Assembly (NCBI GenBank): GCA_002083395.1
Contig: LWDH01000031.1
Location: 1 to 10,653, forward strand
DNA length: 10,653 nucleotides
Direction: 5' to 3'
DNA from: Proteobacteria bacterium SG_bin4
GTDB taxonomy: Bacteria > Pseudomonadota > Gammaproteobacteria > Burkholderiales > Nitrosomonadaceae
Below the pieces are notes generated by a model, which saw only the letters and a list, made by a program, of their open reading frames with translations, did not search any database and was not told the DNA's origin. Position 1 is the first letter of the stretch; the number at the start of each line of letters is the position of its first letter. The position numbers were made by a program, and so were the translations under genes. Positions 1 to 7,160 of this stretch are shown in pieces.

Positions 1-30
1 TCTTTAAGTGCTTAACTTCCTAAGACCCTT
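1..30. repeat. Left copy of a perfect 30-bp inverted repeat at the window ends
   Basis: These 30 bases are the exact reverse complement of 10621-10650. They begin TCTTTAAGTGCTTAACTTCC and end in GACCCTT. Identity stops at base 31 (T here, where the other copy would require A). Within the repeat there are smaller self-complementary parts, TTAAG/CTTAA around a TG and CTTA/TAAG around ACTTCC. The left end is cut off by the window edge, and the right copy continues 3 bases further. It resembles a terminal inverted repeat of an insertion sequence lying outside the window, but I cannot name the family and no transposase is visible. Confidence 0.9.
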
Positions 31-82
31 TCTTTTTTTCATGATCCATTGATTTAGTTATTCTTTCCAATTTTTAAAAAAC

Positions 83-107
83 ATAGTTGACTAAATTTAT
101 CGGGTAT
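83..107 (+). promoter_or_regulatory. IscR type 1-like operator, upstream copy
   Basis: The 25 bases start ATAGTTGACT and end TCGGGTAT. Against the E. coli IscR type 1 consensus as I remember it (ATASYYGACT, RWWWY, AGTCRRSTAT) 23 of 25 positions agree. The two misses are T for A at position 16 and A for G at position 17. It contains the candidate -35 hexamer. In the known family this site type is bound by the [2Fe-2S] form of IscR, which represses. Binding here is inferred from sequence. Confidence 0.75.
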
Positions 108-115
108 TGTATAGT
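87..115 (+). promoter_or_regulatory. Candidate sigma-70 promoter of the iscR-suf operon
   Basis: TTGACT at 87-92 and TATAGT at 110-115 are separated by 17 bases, a good sigma-70 pair, giving a start near 121-123. The -35 lies within the first IscR-like site and the -10 touches the second, so a bound repressor would block polymerase. A second reading uses TTGAGT at 115-120 with TATAAG at 141-146, but its spacer is 20 bases, which is long. Which one is used cannot be settled from the sequence. Confidence 0.6.
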
Positions 116-135
116 TGAGTAAATCAATCGGGTAT
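111..135 (+). promoter_or_regulatory. IscR type 1-like operator, downstream copy
   Basis: This is a second 25-base site starting ATAGTTGAGT and ending TCGGGTAT, in direct repeat with the first and offset by 28 bases. It agrees with the remembered type 1 consensus at 23 of 25 positions; the misses are G for C at position 9 and A for G at position 17. Its left edge overlaps the candidate -10 hexamer. An offset of 28 bp is close to, but not exactly, three turns of the helix. Confidence 0.72.
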
Positions 136-193
136 TCTCATATAAGATAAGCAGCATTTTCTCAAACCCGTTCGTTTTTTATAGGAGTCAATC

Positions 194-655
194 ATGAGAT
201 TAACAACGAAAGGCAGATTTGCAGTAACAGCACTTCTAGATCTAGCTTTGCAACAAAGCAATCACCCTGTAACGTTGGCTGACATCAGCCAACGGCAGAA
301 AATTTCATTATCGTACCTGGAGCAGTTATTCGCAAAATTGCGCCAATCTGAGCTTGTTGATAGCGTTCGTGGACCTGGCGGCGGTTATTGCCTCGCTAAA
401 GACTTAGATAAAGTCTCTGTTGCAGATATTATTCTTGCAGTTGATGAACCAATCGATGCAACACAATGTGGCGGAAAGGAAAACTGCCATAATGATGGAA
501 AATGCATGACGCATGACCTATGGGCTAAATTGAATGATCTGATTTTTGATTACCTTGGTGCCGTAACGCTTAAAGAATTGGTTGACAATCAAATTAATCA
601 AAAAAACGAGACGATTATTCCACTCCTGGATATGCGCGAGTCTAGCGCTGCATAA
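194..655 (+). CDS. iscR: IscR, Rrf2-family Fe-S cluster sensing repressor
   Basis: This is a transcription factor that holds a [2Fe-2S] cluster and adjusts Fe-S assembly to demand. It has 153 residues, near the usual length (E. coli about 162). The N-terminal winged helix starts MRLTTKGRFAVTALLDLAL, with the recognition helix around residues 28-50 and the wing at GPGGGY (60-65). The cluster ligands Cys92, Cys98, Cys104 and His107 fall at the same numbers as in E. coli IscR. Glu43, which in E. coli helps choose between the two DNA site types, is also present. The start ATG has an AGGAG 6 bases upstream (183-187). It is first in the suf operon, behind two IscR-like operators, so negative autoregulation of the whole operon is expected. 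The family is often annotated SufR or Rrf2, but the ligand spacing favours IscR proper. Confidence 0.95.
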   Translation: MRLTTKGRFAVTALLDLALQQSNHPVTLADISQRQKISLSYLEQLFAKLRQSELVDSVRGPGGGYCLAKDLDKVSVADIILAVDEPIDATQCGGKENCHNDGKCMTHDLWAKLNDLIFDYLGAVTLKELVDNQINQKNETIIPLLDMRESSAA

Positions 656-783
656 ATAGCGTAATATTCATTATCCATTTGATTTTTTTAATTTTCAAAA
701 TTTTTCTAAAACGTAACCGACGAACAAAAATATTCTATCAATGTCAAACTCGATAGTGTTTGGGTCATTATTGGAAAAGTCAT
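656..783 (+). other. iscR-sufA intergenic spacer
   Basis: This is a very AT-rich 128-base spacer. It holds a short inverted repeat, CTATC (735-739) with GATAG (752-756), around a 12-base loop. I see no convincing terminator, no strong promoter and no recognisable IscR type 2 site. It probably belongs to the operon's transcript. Confidence 0.4.
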
Positions 784-1131
784 ATGTCAATTACATTAAC
801 AGATAACGCCGCAAAGCATATTCAGCAACAACTTGCAAAACACAGTAAGAGCTTGGCTTTTCGTGTCGGAGTAAAAAAATCCGGGTGTTCTGGTTTTTCT
901 TATACTTTCGATTTTTCTGATCAGATTAATTCGAACGATCAATTATTTGAGTCCAATAACATCACGATAGTTGTCGATCGTAATAGTCTTCCCTATATTG
1001 ACGGTTCTCATATCGATTTTACAAAAGACGGTCTTAATAGCTCATTTAAATTTATTAACCCGAATATTGATAACACCTGTGGATGTGGAGAAAGTTTCAG
1101 CGTAAAAGATTCGAATGCAATTACTTTATAA
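784..1131 (+). CDS. sufA: A-type Fe-S carrier (HesB/IscA/SufA family)
   Basis: This small carrier accepts Fe-S clusters from the SufBCD scaffold and passes them to client proteins. From ATG 784 it has 115 residues. The three family cysteines are present: Cys35 in KKSGCSGFSY and Cys99/Cys101 in TCGCGESF near the C-terminus, which in the family bind iron or a cluster at the dimer interface. An in-frame TTG at 760 would add eight residues (MGHYWKSH). I prefer ATG 784, because the family starts with a helix-forming segment like SITLTDNAAKHI and a GGAAAAG lies just upstream (773-779). Position between iscR and sufB argues for SufA. IscA or ErpA are alternative names that sequence alone cannot exclude. 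Confidence 0.88.
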   Translation: MSITLTDNAAKHIQQQLAKHSKSLAFRVGVKKSGCSGFSYTFDFSDQINSNDQLFESNNITIVVDRNSLPYIDGSHIDFTKDGLNSSFKFINPNIDNTCGCGESFSVKDSNAITL

Positions 1132-1185
1132 TTAAAAATTAAATTCTACTTCTCATCATAAAATCATAAAAAAACTATCTGGCAA

Positions 1186-1211
1186 TTTATGCTTCCTTAT
1201 GAAAGCATAAA
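1186..1211 (+). other. Hairpin between sufA and sufB
   Basis: TTTATGCTT (1186-1194) and AAGCATAAA (1203-1211) form a perfect 9-bp stem with an 8-base loop. No run of T follows, so it is not an ordinary intrinsic terminator. It sits 24 bases before the sufB start codon and 10 bases before its AAGGAAG ribosome binding site. A role in mRNA processing, stability or uneven expression of sufA versus sufB is possible but is inference. Confidence 0.55.
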
Positions 1212-1234
1212 TAATAAATAAAGGAAGAAACCAA

Positions 1235-2671
1235 ATGAGTGCAGTACTGCAAAGTCTGGTTAATCAACCATATAAGCATGGCTTCGTTACCGAGATTGAA
1301 TCTGATATTGCCCCTAAAGGGTTAAACGAAGATATTATCCGGTTAATTTCGGCCAAAAAAAATGAACCGGAATGGCTTTTAACATTTCGATTAGATGCCT
1401 ATAAAAAATGGCTGACAATGACCGAGCCTAAATGGCAGAATGTCCATTATCCACCGATCGATTTTCAGGATATCAGCTATTATTCAGCTCCCAAGCCTAA
1501 AAAAAAGCTATCCAGCATGGATGAGGTTGATCCTGAGTTACTGAGAACGTTCGAGAAACTCGGAGTACCGATGCATGAACGTGCCGCATTGGCTGGAGTT
1601 GCAGTGGATGTTATTTTTGACAGCGTATCGGTCGCAACCACGTATAAGCAAAAACTTGCTGATGTAGGCATTATTTTTTGTTCCATATCGGAAGCGGTGC
1701 ACAATCATCCAGAGCTAATTCAGAAATACCTTGGATCGGTGGTTCCCGTCGGAGATAACTTCTTCGCTGCATTGAACTCCGCAGTATTTACAGATGGCTC
1801 GTTTTGTTTTATCCCGAAAGGGGTGAAATGCCCAATGGATTTATCAACTTATTTCCGTATAAACACCGAAGGATCCGGACAGTTTGAACGAACCTTGATC
1901 ATTGCAGAAGAAGGCGCATCTGTTTCATACCTGGAAGGCTGTACTGCGCCCAGATTCGATACCAATCAATTGCATGCCGCAGTGGTTGAGCTCATTGCTT
2001 TGGATGATGCAGATATCAAATATTCAACAGTACAAAACTGGTATGCAGGCGACGAGAAAGGGATCGGCGGCATATACAATTTTGTTACGAAGCGTGGATT
2101 AGCTAAAGGCAAAAATTCCCGAATCTCTTGGACCCAAGTTGAAACAGGTTCCGCAATAACCTGGAAATATCCCTCTTGCATCTTGCGTGGTGAAAACTCT
2201 GTGGGAGAATTCTATTCGGTAGCTGTTACCAACAATTTTCAGCAGGCTGATACAGGTACCAAAATGATACACCTGGGCAAAAATACCCGTAGCACGATAG
2301 TCAGCAAAGGTATTTCAGCTGGACATTCCAATAGCAGTTATCGTGGTTTAGTCAGAATCGCCCCGACTGCAGAAGGTGCACGTAACTATTCGCAGTGTGA
2401 TTCGATGCTAATAGGTGATCAATGTGGCGCTCACACATTTCCCTATATCCAAGTACACAATAATACCGCCAAAGTTGAACATGAAGCCTCAACGTCAAAA
2501 ATCGGTGAAGATCAGCTCTTTTACTTTTCCCAACGGGGTATCGATGCAGAAGAAGCTGTTTCTATGATTATCAATGGCTTTTGCAAGGACGTATTTCAAC
2601 AATTACCCATGGAGTTCGCAGTTGAAGCTACTAAACTTCTCAGCTTTAAACTGGAAGGAAGCGTAGGATGA
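1235..2671 (+). CDS. sufB: SufB, Fe-S scaffold subunit
   Basis: SufB is the core scaffold on which clusters are built, in complex with SufC and SufD. It has 478 residues, close to the E. coli protein (495). The signature segment QCDSMLIGDQCGAHTFPYI (387-405) is present. Cys388 and His416/Glu417 in KVEHEAS correspond, at a constant offset of 17, to E. coli Cys405 and His433/Glu434, which are implicated in nascent cluster binding. Cys236 in the LEGCTAPR motif is the likely sulfur-receiving cysteine. The C-terminal SufC-binding part (EDQLFYFSQRGIDAEEA, 425-441) is intact. AAGGAAG at 1221-1227 gives a good start signal 7 bases before ATG. The stop codon overlaps the sufC start as ATGA. Confidence 0.97.
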   Translation: MSAVLQSLVNQPYKHGFVTEIESDIAPKGLNEDIIRLISAKKNEPEWLLTFRLDAYKKWLTMTEPKWQNVHYPPIDFQDISYYSAPKPKKKLSSMDEVDPELLRTFEKLGVPMHERAALAGVAVDVIFDSVSVATTYKQKLADVGIIFCSISEAVHNHPELIQKYLGSVVPVGDNFFAALNSAVFTDGSFCFIPKGVKCPMDLSTYFRINTEGSGQFERTLIIAEEGASVSYLEGCTAPRFDTNQLHAAVVELIALDDADIKYSTVQNWYAGDEKGIGGIYNFVTKRGLAKGKNSRISWTQVETGSAITWKYPSCILRGENSVGEFYSVAVTNNFQQADTGTKMIHLGKNTRSTIVSKGISAGHSNSSYRGLVRIAPTAEGARNYSQCDSMLIGDQCGAHTFPYIQVHNNTAKVEHEASTSKIGEDQLFYFSQRGIDAEEAVSMIINGFCKDVFQQLPMEFAVEATKLLSFKLEGSVG

Positions 2672-2682
2672 TTATTAATAAT
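2668..2682. repeat. 15-base start sequence shared by sufC and sufD (sufC copy)
   Basis: ATGATTATTAATAAT opens sufC and encodes MIINN. Bases 2671-2682 (ATTATTAATAAT) are a perfect 12-bp palindrome. The same 15 bases open sufD at 3465. The proteins are not otherwise alike at their N-termini. Confidence 0.8.
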
Positions 2683-3462
2683 AGCAAAACCGTTCTCGCC
2701 GTCAAAGGATTGCATGCCAGCATCAGTGGTAAGGAGATTCTAAAAGGAATCGATCTGACGGTTAAGTGTGGTGAAATTCATGCCATTATGGGTTTAAATG
2801 GCTCGGGCAAAAGTACATTCGCCAAAGTATTAGCTGGTCATTCAGCGTATGAGATTACTGCGGGTTCCATTCATTTTGAAGATAAAAATTTGCTCGAATT
2901 GCCTCCCGAAGAACGCGCGCGTGCAGGATTGTTTTTAGCATTCCAATATCCCGTTGAAATTCCAGGTGTTGCAAATATACAGTTTTTGCGCCTCGCTTAT
3001 AACACCATTCAATCCCAACGTGGAAAAGAAGAACTCGATCCGCTTGAATTTGATGACTTCGTTCGTGAAAAAATGAAGCTTTTGAATATGAAGCCAGATT
3101 TTCTGGATCGTAGCGTGAACGAGGGCTTTTCTGGTGGTGAAAAAAAACGAAACGAAATTCTGCAAATGGCATTACTGGAACCTCGCTTAAGTATTTTAGA
3201 TGAAATGGATTCCGGACTTGATATTGATGCGCTCAAAACAGTGGCTAACGGCGTAAATCAAATTACAAGTAAGGACAATGCCATCATCTTAGTGACGCAC
3301 TATCAACGCTTACTGAATTACATTGTGCCGGATTTTGTTCATGTCATGCATGCGGGCCGCATCGTTTTGACAGGAGGAAAAGAGCTTGCGCAAGAGCTTG
3401 AGACGCGAGGTTATGATTGGGTAACCGATCAGAGCGGATCCACTAATAAGTTAATTGCCTGA
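2668..3462 (+). CDS. sufC: SufC, ABC-type ATPase of the SUF complex
   Basis: This is a soluble cytoplasmic ABC ATPase that drives conformational change of SufB-SufD during cluster assembly; it is not a transporter. It has 264 residues. Visible motifs are Walker A GLNGSGKST (42-50), Q-loop Gln93 in LAFQYP, the SUF-type signature FSGGEKKR (154-161), Walker B ending LSILDEMDSGLD (Asp178, Glu179) and the switch His211 in VTHYQRLL. The start overlaps the sufB stop by 4 bases (ATGA), with GGAAGG a little upstream, so translation should be coupled. The first 15 bases are identical to those of sufD. Confidence 0.97.
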   Translation: MIINNSKTVLAVKGLHASISGKEILKGIDLTVKCGEIHAIMGLNGSGKSTFAKVLAGHSAYEITAGSIHFEDKNLLELPPEERARAGLFLAFQYPVEIPGVANIQFLRLAYNTIQSQRGKEELDPLEFDDFVREKMKLLNMKPDFLDRSVNEGFSGGEKKRNEILQMALLEPRLSILDEMDSGLDIDALKTVANGVNQITSKDNAIILVTHYQRLLNYIVPDFVHVMHAGRIVLTGGKELAQELETRGYDWVTDQSGSTNKLIA

Positions 3463-3464
3463 TT

Positions 3465-3479
3465 ATGATTATTAATAAT
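3465..3479. repeat. 15-base start sequence shared by sufC and sufD (sufD copy)
   Basis: ATGATTATTAATAAT is identical to 2668-2682, with the palindrome at 3468-3479. The flanking bases differ (GG before the sufC copy, TT before the sufD copy), so the identity is limited to the first five codons. Confidence 0.8.
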
Positions 3480-4757
3480 GTCTATCTGGAACATTCCCTG
3501 GAATCGTGGCCGTTCACAAAAACCAAGCCATCGACGTGGCTTAGTCAATTACGTGCCAATGCAATCGATCGGGTCAGTATGATGAGATTCCCTACTAAGC
3601 GTGACGAAGAATGGCGATTTACTGATATTTCAGCATTAACGCATCTCCCCTTCCGGGCTTCACAACCCGAGAACAACATTCATATCAGGGACGTTGAACA
3701 TTTATTTTTATCAGAAGCAAAAATTCGATTGGTATTTATTGACGGACATTTCTCTTCGAATCTGTCAATCTTTGACCCGACTTCACTCACAGTTGGCAAT
3801 TTACCAATGTTTTTATCTTCTAACTCTGCTTATCTCGAATCTCATCTCGGCAAGCTTGCCCAATTTGAAGATAATGTTTTTGCAGCGCTAAACACGGCGT
3901 TTCTCAGTGACGCCGCAATCGTTTCCATTCCCAAAAACGCCACCGTCCGAGATCCCATTCATTTATTGTTTATCGCAACACAGAGCGAAGTCACTAACTA
4001 CCCGCGCTGCCTCTTGGTTTGCGAAGAGGGGAGCAGCATTAGTCTCGTGGAAGAATACATTGCTCTTAACAATGCAAAATATATTACCAATTCTGTAAGT
4101 GAATTTTTCCTTGCGCCTCAAGCAAATGTGAAGCACATCAGGATTCAGCGCGAAAATATGGATGCTTTTCACTTAGCTAATTGCGCGGTTTCACTGGAAC
4201 GAGCGAGTCATTATCAATCGATCGGCATTTCAACTGGAGCGCGGATTTCCCGTCATAATCTGAATGTTTACTTAAAAGATGAAGCGGCAGAATGCACAAT
4301 TGATGGACTCACCATGATTTCAAATCAGCAACTTGCGGATACGCATTCATGCATTGATCACATCAAACCTCATGGAACGAGTCATCAACAGCATAAATGC
4401 ATAGTCAGTGGGCAAGCGCACGCCGTCTTTAACGGAAACATCATTGTCCGACCTCATGCCCAGCAAACTAACTCTTCACAATCCAGCCGTAATCTCTTGC
4501 TGAGTAAAACTGCGCAAGTCGATACCAAGCCGCAACTGGAAATTTTTTCAGACGATGTGAAATGTGCGCATGGTGCGACAGTAGGTCAATTGGATGAAGA
4601 AGAATTGTTCTATCTTGAAAGCCGCGGTTTAACGCCAGCCGCTGCGCGAAGTCTATTAACTTATGCTTTTGCTGCTGAGATTATCAATCGCATCGCGGTA
4701 ATGTCGCTCCGGCAGCGATTGGAACAAGCTATCCTTTCTCAGAATTGCGAGTCATGA
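3465..4757 (+). CDS. sufD: SufD, Fe-S scaffold partner subunit
   Basis: SufD pairs with SufB, forming the SufBC2D complex, and is needed for iron entry and cluster assembly. It has 430 residues, the usual size. The N-terminal part (1-130) is helical and variable, with the family segment RFPTKRDEEWRFTDIS (41-56). The beta-helix core follows, and the C-terminal motif VKCAHGATVGQLDEEELFYL (365-384) is conserved. Cys367 and His369 match E. coli Cys358 and His360, the latter an important residue at the SufB-SufD interface. The start lies 2 bases after the sufC stop with no clear Shine-Dalgarno sequence, so it probably relies on ribosomes finishing sufC. The stop overlaps the sufS start. Confidence 0.95.
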   Translation: MIINNVYLEHSLESWPFTKTKPSTWLSQLRANAIDRVSMMRFPTKRDEEWRFTDISALTHLPFRASQPENNIHIRDVEHLFLSEAKIRLVFIDGHFSSNLSIFDPTSLTVGNLPMFLSSNSAYLESHLGKLAQFEDNVFAALNTAFLSDAAIVSIPKNATVRDPIHLLFIATQSEVTNYPRCLLVCEEGSSISLVEEYIALNNAKYITNSVSEFFLAPQANVKHIRIQRENMDAFHLANCAVSLERASHYQSIGISTGARISRHNLNVYLKDEAAECTIDGLTMISNQQLADTHSCIDHIKPHGTSHQQHKCIVSGQAHAVFNGNIIVRPHAQQTNSSQSSRNLLLSKTAQVDTKPQLEIFSDDVKCAHGATVGQLDEEELFYLESRGLTPAAARSLLTYAFAAEIINRIAVMSLRQRLEQAILSQNCES

Positions 4758-6019
4758 AAATGAATGCCACCCAAGCATCGCTGAAGTCCGATATGTTCAG
4801 CAGTCCGGATTGGGAAAAAATCCGAGCGGATTTCCCCATACTTAAACTCAAAATCGATGGAAAACCACTGGTATATCTCGATAATGCGGCATCCAGCCAA
4901 ATGCCGCAAGCTGTCATTGATCGCCTGGTTCGCTACCAAACTACACAGCACGCCAATATCAATCGTGCGGTTCATTATTTATCGGAAGTTGCGACGATGG
5001 AATTCCATCACGCGCGATGCAAGCTGCAACGGTTTATCAATGCTCGTGAAGACCGCGAAGTTATTTTTACCAGCGGCACCACCGACTCGATCAACCTTGT
5101 CATGCACGGATATGGCCGTAAGTATATCAAGGCGGGTGATGAAATCATTCTCACAACTATGGAGCACCATTCAAATATTGTTCCTTGGCAAATGCTGGCT
5201 AACGAGAAAGGCGCAAAAATTCGAGTCGTACCCATTACCGATACCGGTGAACTGGAAATAGAAGAATTTGAAAAGCTATTTAATGAACGCACTAAATTCG
5301 TCGGTTTGATTCATGTCTCCAATGCGCTTGGCACCATCAATCCGATCAAGCGGATGATCGAATTTGCGCATCGGCATGGTGTTCCAGTACTGATTGATGG
5401 CGCACAAGCTGCACCGCATCTCGCGATTGATGTACAAGCGCTCGATTGCGATTTTTACGCTTTTTCAGCGCATAAATTGTGCGGTCCGACAGGTGTCGGA
5501 ATACTTTATGGAAAAGCAGCACTGCTCGAATCCATGCAGCCTTTTAAAGGTGGTGGTGATATGATCGCTTCGGTTACTTTTGAAGAAACTCTTTATAATA
5601 CGATTCCTCATAAATTCGAAGCCGGCACACCGCCCATTGCTGCTGCAATTGGATTTGGCGCAGCGATTGATTATTTAACTGCAATCGGTATTGATCACAT
5701 CGCATCGTATGAATCTTCATTGCTTGATTATGCAACTGAATGCCTCAATGAAATCCCCGGTGTCAGAATTATCGGTACAGCACCCCACAAAACTGCGGTC
5801 ATTTCATTCATTATTGACGGTATCCATCCACACGATATCGGTACGATTCTGAACCAGGATGGTATTGCCGTGCGAACCGGTCATCATTGCGCCCAGCCAG
5901 TTATGCAGCGATTTAATGTTCCCGCTACTTCGCGTGCTTCTTTTGCTTTTTACAATAAAAAATCTGAAATTGATGCTTTGGCGACTGGCATCAGAACTGT
6001 TCAAAAGGTTTTTTTATAA
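4754..6019 (+). CDS. sufS: SufS, group II cysteine desulfurase
   Basis: SufS is a pyridoxal phosphate enzyme that converts L-cysteine to L-alanine and a protein-bound persulfide, the sulfur source of the SUF pathway. From ATG 4754 it has 421 residues (typical about 405-420). The PLP lysine is Lys241 in SAHKLCGPTG. The catalytic cysteine is Cys379 in VRTGHHCAQP, the conserved short-loop motif of group II enzymes. EHHSN (about 137-141) supplies the histidine stacked on PLP. An upstream in-frame TTG at 4745 exists, but ATG 4754 overlaps the sufD stop as ATGA, which matches the coupling in the rest of the operon. No SufE gene follows; a SufU does. Confidence 0.96.
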   Translation: MKMNATQASLKSDMFSSPDWEKIRADFPILKLKIDGKPLVYLDNAASSQMPQAVIDRLVRYQTTQHANINRAVHYLSEVATMEFHHARCKLQRFINAREDREVIFTSGTTDSINLVMHGYGRKYIKAGDEIILTTMEHHSNIVPWQMLANEKGAKIRVVPITDTGELEIEEFEKLFNERTKFVGLIHVSNALGTINPIKRMIEFAHRHGVPVLIDGAQAAPHLAIDVQALDCDFYAFSAHKLCGPTGVGILYGKAALLESMQPFKGGGDMIASVTFEETLYNTIPHKFEAGTPPIAAAIGFGAAIDYLTAIGIDHIASYESSLLDYATECLNEIPGVRIIGTAPHKTAVISFIIDGIHPHDIGTILNQDGIAVRTGHHCAQPVMQRFNVPATSRASFAFYNKKSEIDALATGIRTVQKVFL

Positions 6020-6501
6020 TGCATTCCAATTCACTTTACCAAGAAGTCATTTTAGATCACAACCGGAAACCGAGAAATTACGGAAAATTAAATCCAGCCA
6101 GTCACCACGCAATCGGTCATAACCCCTTATGCGGCGACCGCCTTGACATCACTTTGCAAGTTGAAGATGAACAGATCAGCGCCATTGCATTTGAAGGGGA
6201 ATCATGCGCAATCTGCAAAGCTTCCGCTTCGATGATGACAACGGCAATCAAAGGAAAATCGCGATCGGATGCGGAAATGTTGATCGCTGAATTCTGCGAC
6301 CTGGCCACTGGAAAATTAGATCTCAACCAACCTCATCACTTGGGGCGATTGACAGTTTTCTCAGGAATCCGGGATTTACCAACACGAGTTAAATGCGCGA
6401 TTTTGCCGTGGCACACCCTACATGCAGCGCTCAATTCAGTTAATAATGTTTCAACTGAAGATGCATCAAGCAATCTTCAGACAGCAACCAATCAATCCTA
6501 G
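6019..6501 (+). CDS. sufU: SufU, zinc-dependent sulfur-transfer protein (IscU-like)
   Basis: In Gram-positive bacteria SufU is a zinc protein that takes sulfur from SufS; older literature calls it a scaffold. Here it has 160 residues. The expected ligands are Cys38 and Asp40 in PLCGD, Cys63 in GESCAICKASASMMT and Cys126 in RVKCAILPW. The spacing between the first and second cysteines (25) equals that of B. subtilis SufU (Cys41, Cys66). Between residues 80 and 120 there is the extra stretch that separates SufU from IscU, and the HscA-binding LPPVK motif of IscU is missing (LPTRVKC instead). Cys66 is an extra cysteine where I recall serine in SufU proteins. The start overlaps the sufS stop as TAATG. 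The tail after 140 is polar and probably disordered. Confidence 0.92.
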   Translation: MHSNSLYQEVILDHNRKPRNYGKLNPASHHAIGHNPLCGDRLDITLQVEDEQISAIAFEGESCAICKASASMMTTAIKGKSRSDAEMLIAEFCDLATGKLDLNQPHHLGRLTVFSGIRDLPTRVKCAILPWHTLHAALNSVNNVSTEDASSNLQTATNQS

Positions 6502-6579
6502 TCTCATCCGAGTTCTATCAACACTTGAGCCTGCAATGCGGAGACTCCTATTTAATTTTTCATTTTTCCTGATAAGAAA
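6502..6579 (+). other. sufU-nfu spacer with a weak inverted repeat
   Basis: This is the first gap of any size after sufB. AGTCTC (6500-6505) can pair with GAGACT (6541-6546) over a 35-base loop, too open to be a terminator. No clear promoter is seen, and the ribosome binding site before nfu is weak. nfu is probably read through from the operon. Confidence 0.35.
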
Positions 6580-7140
6580 ATGCCAAAAATAGCTGATATT
6601 GAAGGAACCCCTAATAAGAATGCTTTGAAATTCATTCTTAAAGAACCGCTCACGTGGGGAATCGCCCGCTCCTACGACAATGCCGAATCTGCGAAAGATG
6701 ATCCATTAGCGTCGGCACTGTTCGATATTGATCATGTCACCAATGTTTTTTATATCGATCATTGGATTACTGTGACTCAAGATGGTGATGCCAATTGGCA
6801 GGATCTAGCCCGGGAGATCGCTGATCCTATCCGTGCGGCCCCTGCTGCTTCGGCACAATCAGCCGAAGCTGTCGCCAACGCACATCAGGCATTTGCCAAT
6901 TTGTCACCGGAAGATCAACTGCGATTGGAAAAAATCAATGTGCTGTTGGACGAGGAAGTCAGGCCCTATTTGCAGCATGATGGCGGGGATTTACACATCC
7001 TGGGCCTTGAGGGGAATATTCTTCGCATCCACTATCAAGGTGCTTGCGGTACTTGTCCCAGTTCAATTTCAGGTACGCTCAGAGGTATTGAGAATATGCT
7101 GAAAACCATCGAACCCGATATTCAAGTGATCGCGAGTTGA
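6580..7140 (+). CDS. nfu: Nfu-type Fe-S carrier (Nfu_N plus NifU C-terminal domain)
   Basis: This protein probably delivers assembled clusters to client enzymes. It has 186 residues in two domains. The N-terminal Nfu_N-like domain (about 5-88) contains TPNKNALKF, then VTNVFYIDHWITVT. A linker rich in Ala and Gln/Glu (88-108) follows, then the NifU C-terminal domain (about 112-186) with DEEVRPYLQHDGGDL and the cluster-binding CGTC motif (Cys156, Cys159). This arrangement is like alphaproteobacterial and mitochondrial NFU1. It differs from E. coli NfuA, which has a degenerate A-type domain at its N-terminus. It is the last gene before the strong terminator and on the same strand as suf, which supports a role as the operon's downstream carrier. 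Confidence 0.93.
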   Translation: MPKIADIEGTPNKNALKFILKEPLTWGIARSYDNAESAKDDPLASALFDIDHVTNVFYIDHWITVTQDGDANWQDLAREIADPIRAAPAASAQSAEAVANAHQAFANLSPEDQLRLEKINVLLDEEVRPYLQHDGGDLHILGLEGNILRIHYQGACGTCPSSISGTLRGIENMLKTIEPDIQVIAS

Positions 7141-7160
7141 CAAACCAAAAAAGGACACCC

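Noticed and set aside
760..783. TTG start giving sufA eight more residues
   Set aside because: MGHYWKSH has no family counterpart, and the GGAAAAG signal and usual start fit ATG 784.
2855..3236. Three overlapping antisense reading frames inside sufC (up to 105 codons)
   Set aside because: They lie opposite a well-conserved ATPase gene, have no start signal and resemble no protein; they are shadows of sufC.
4745..4753. TTG start for sufS
   Set aside because: ATG 4754 overlaps the sufD stop as ATGA, in line with the coupling elsewhere in the operon.
5008..5292. 94-codon antisense frame in sufS
   Set aside because: Serine- and arginine-rich low-information translation opposite conserved SufS residues, with no independent support.
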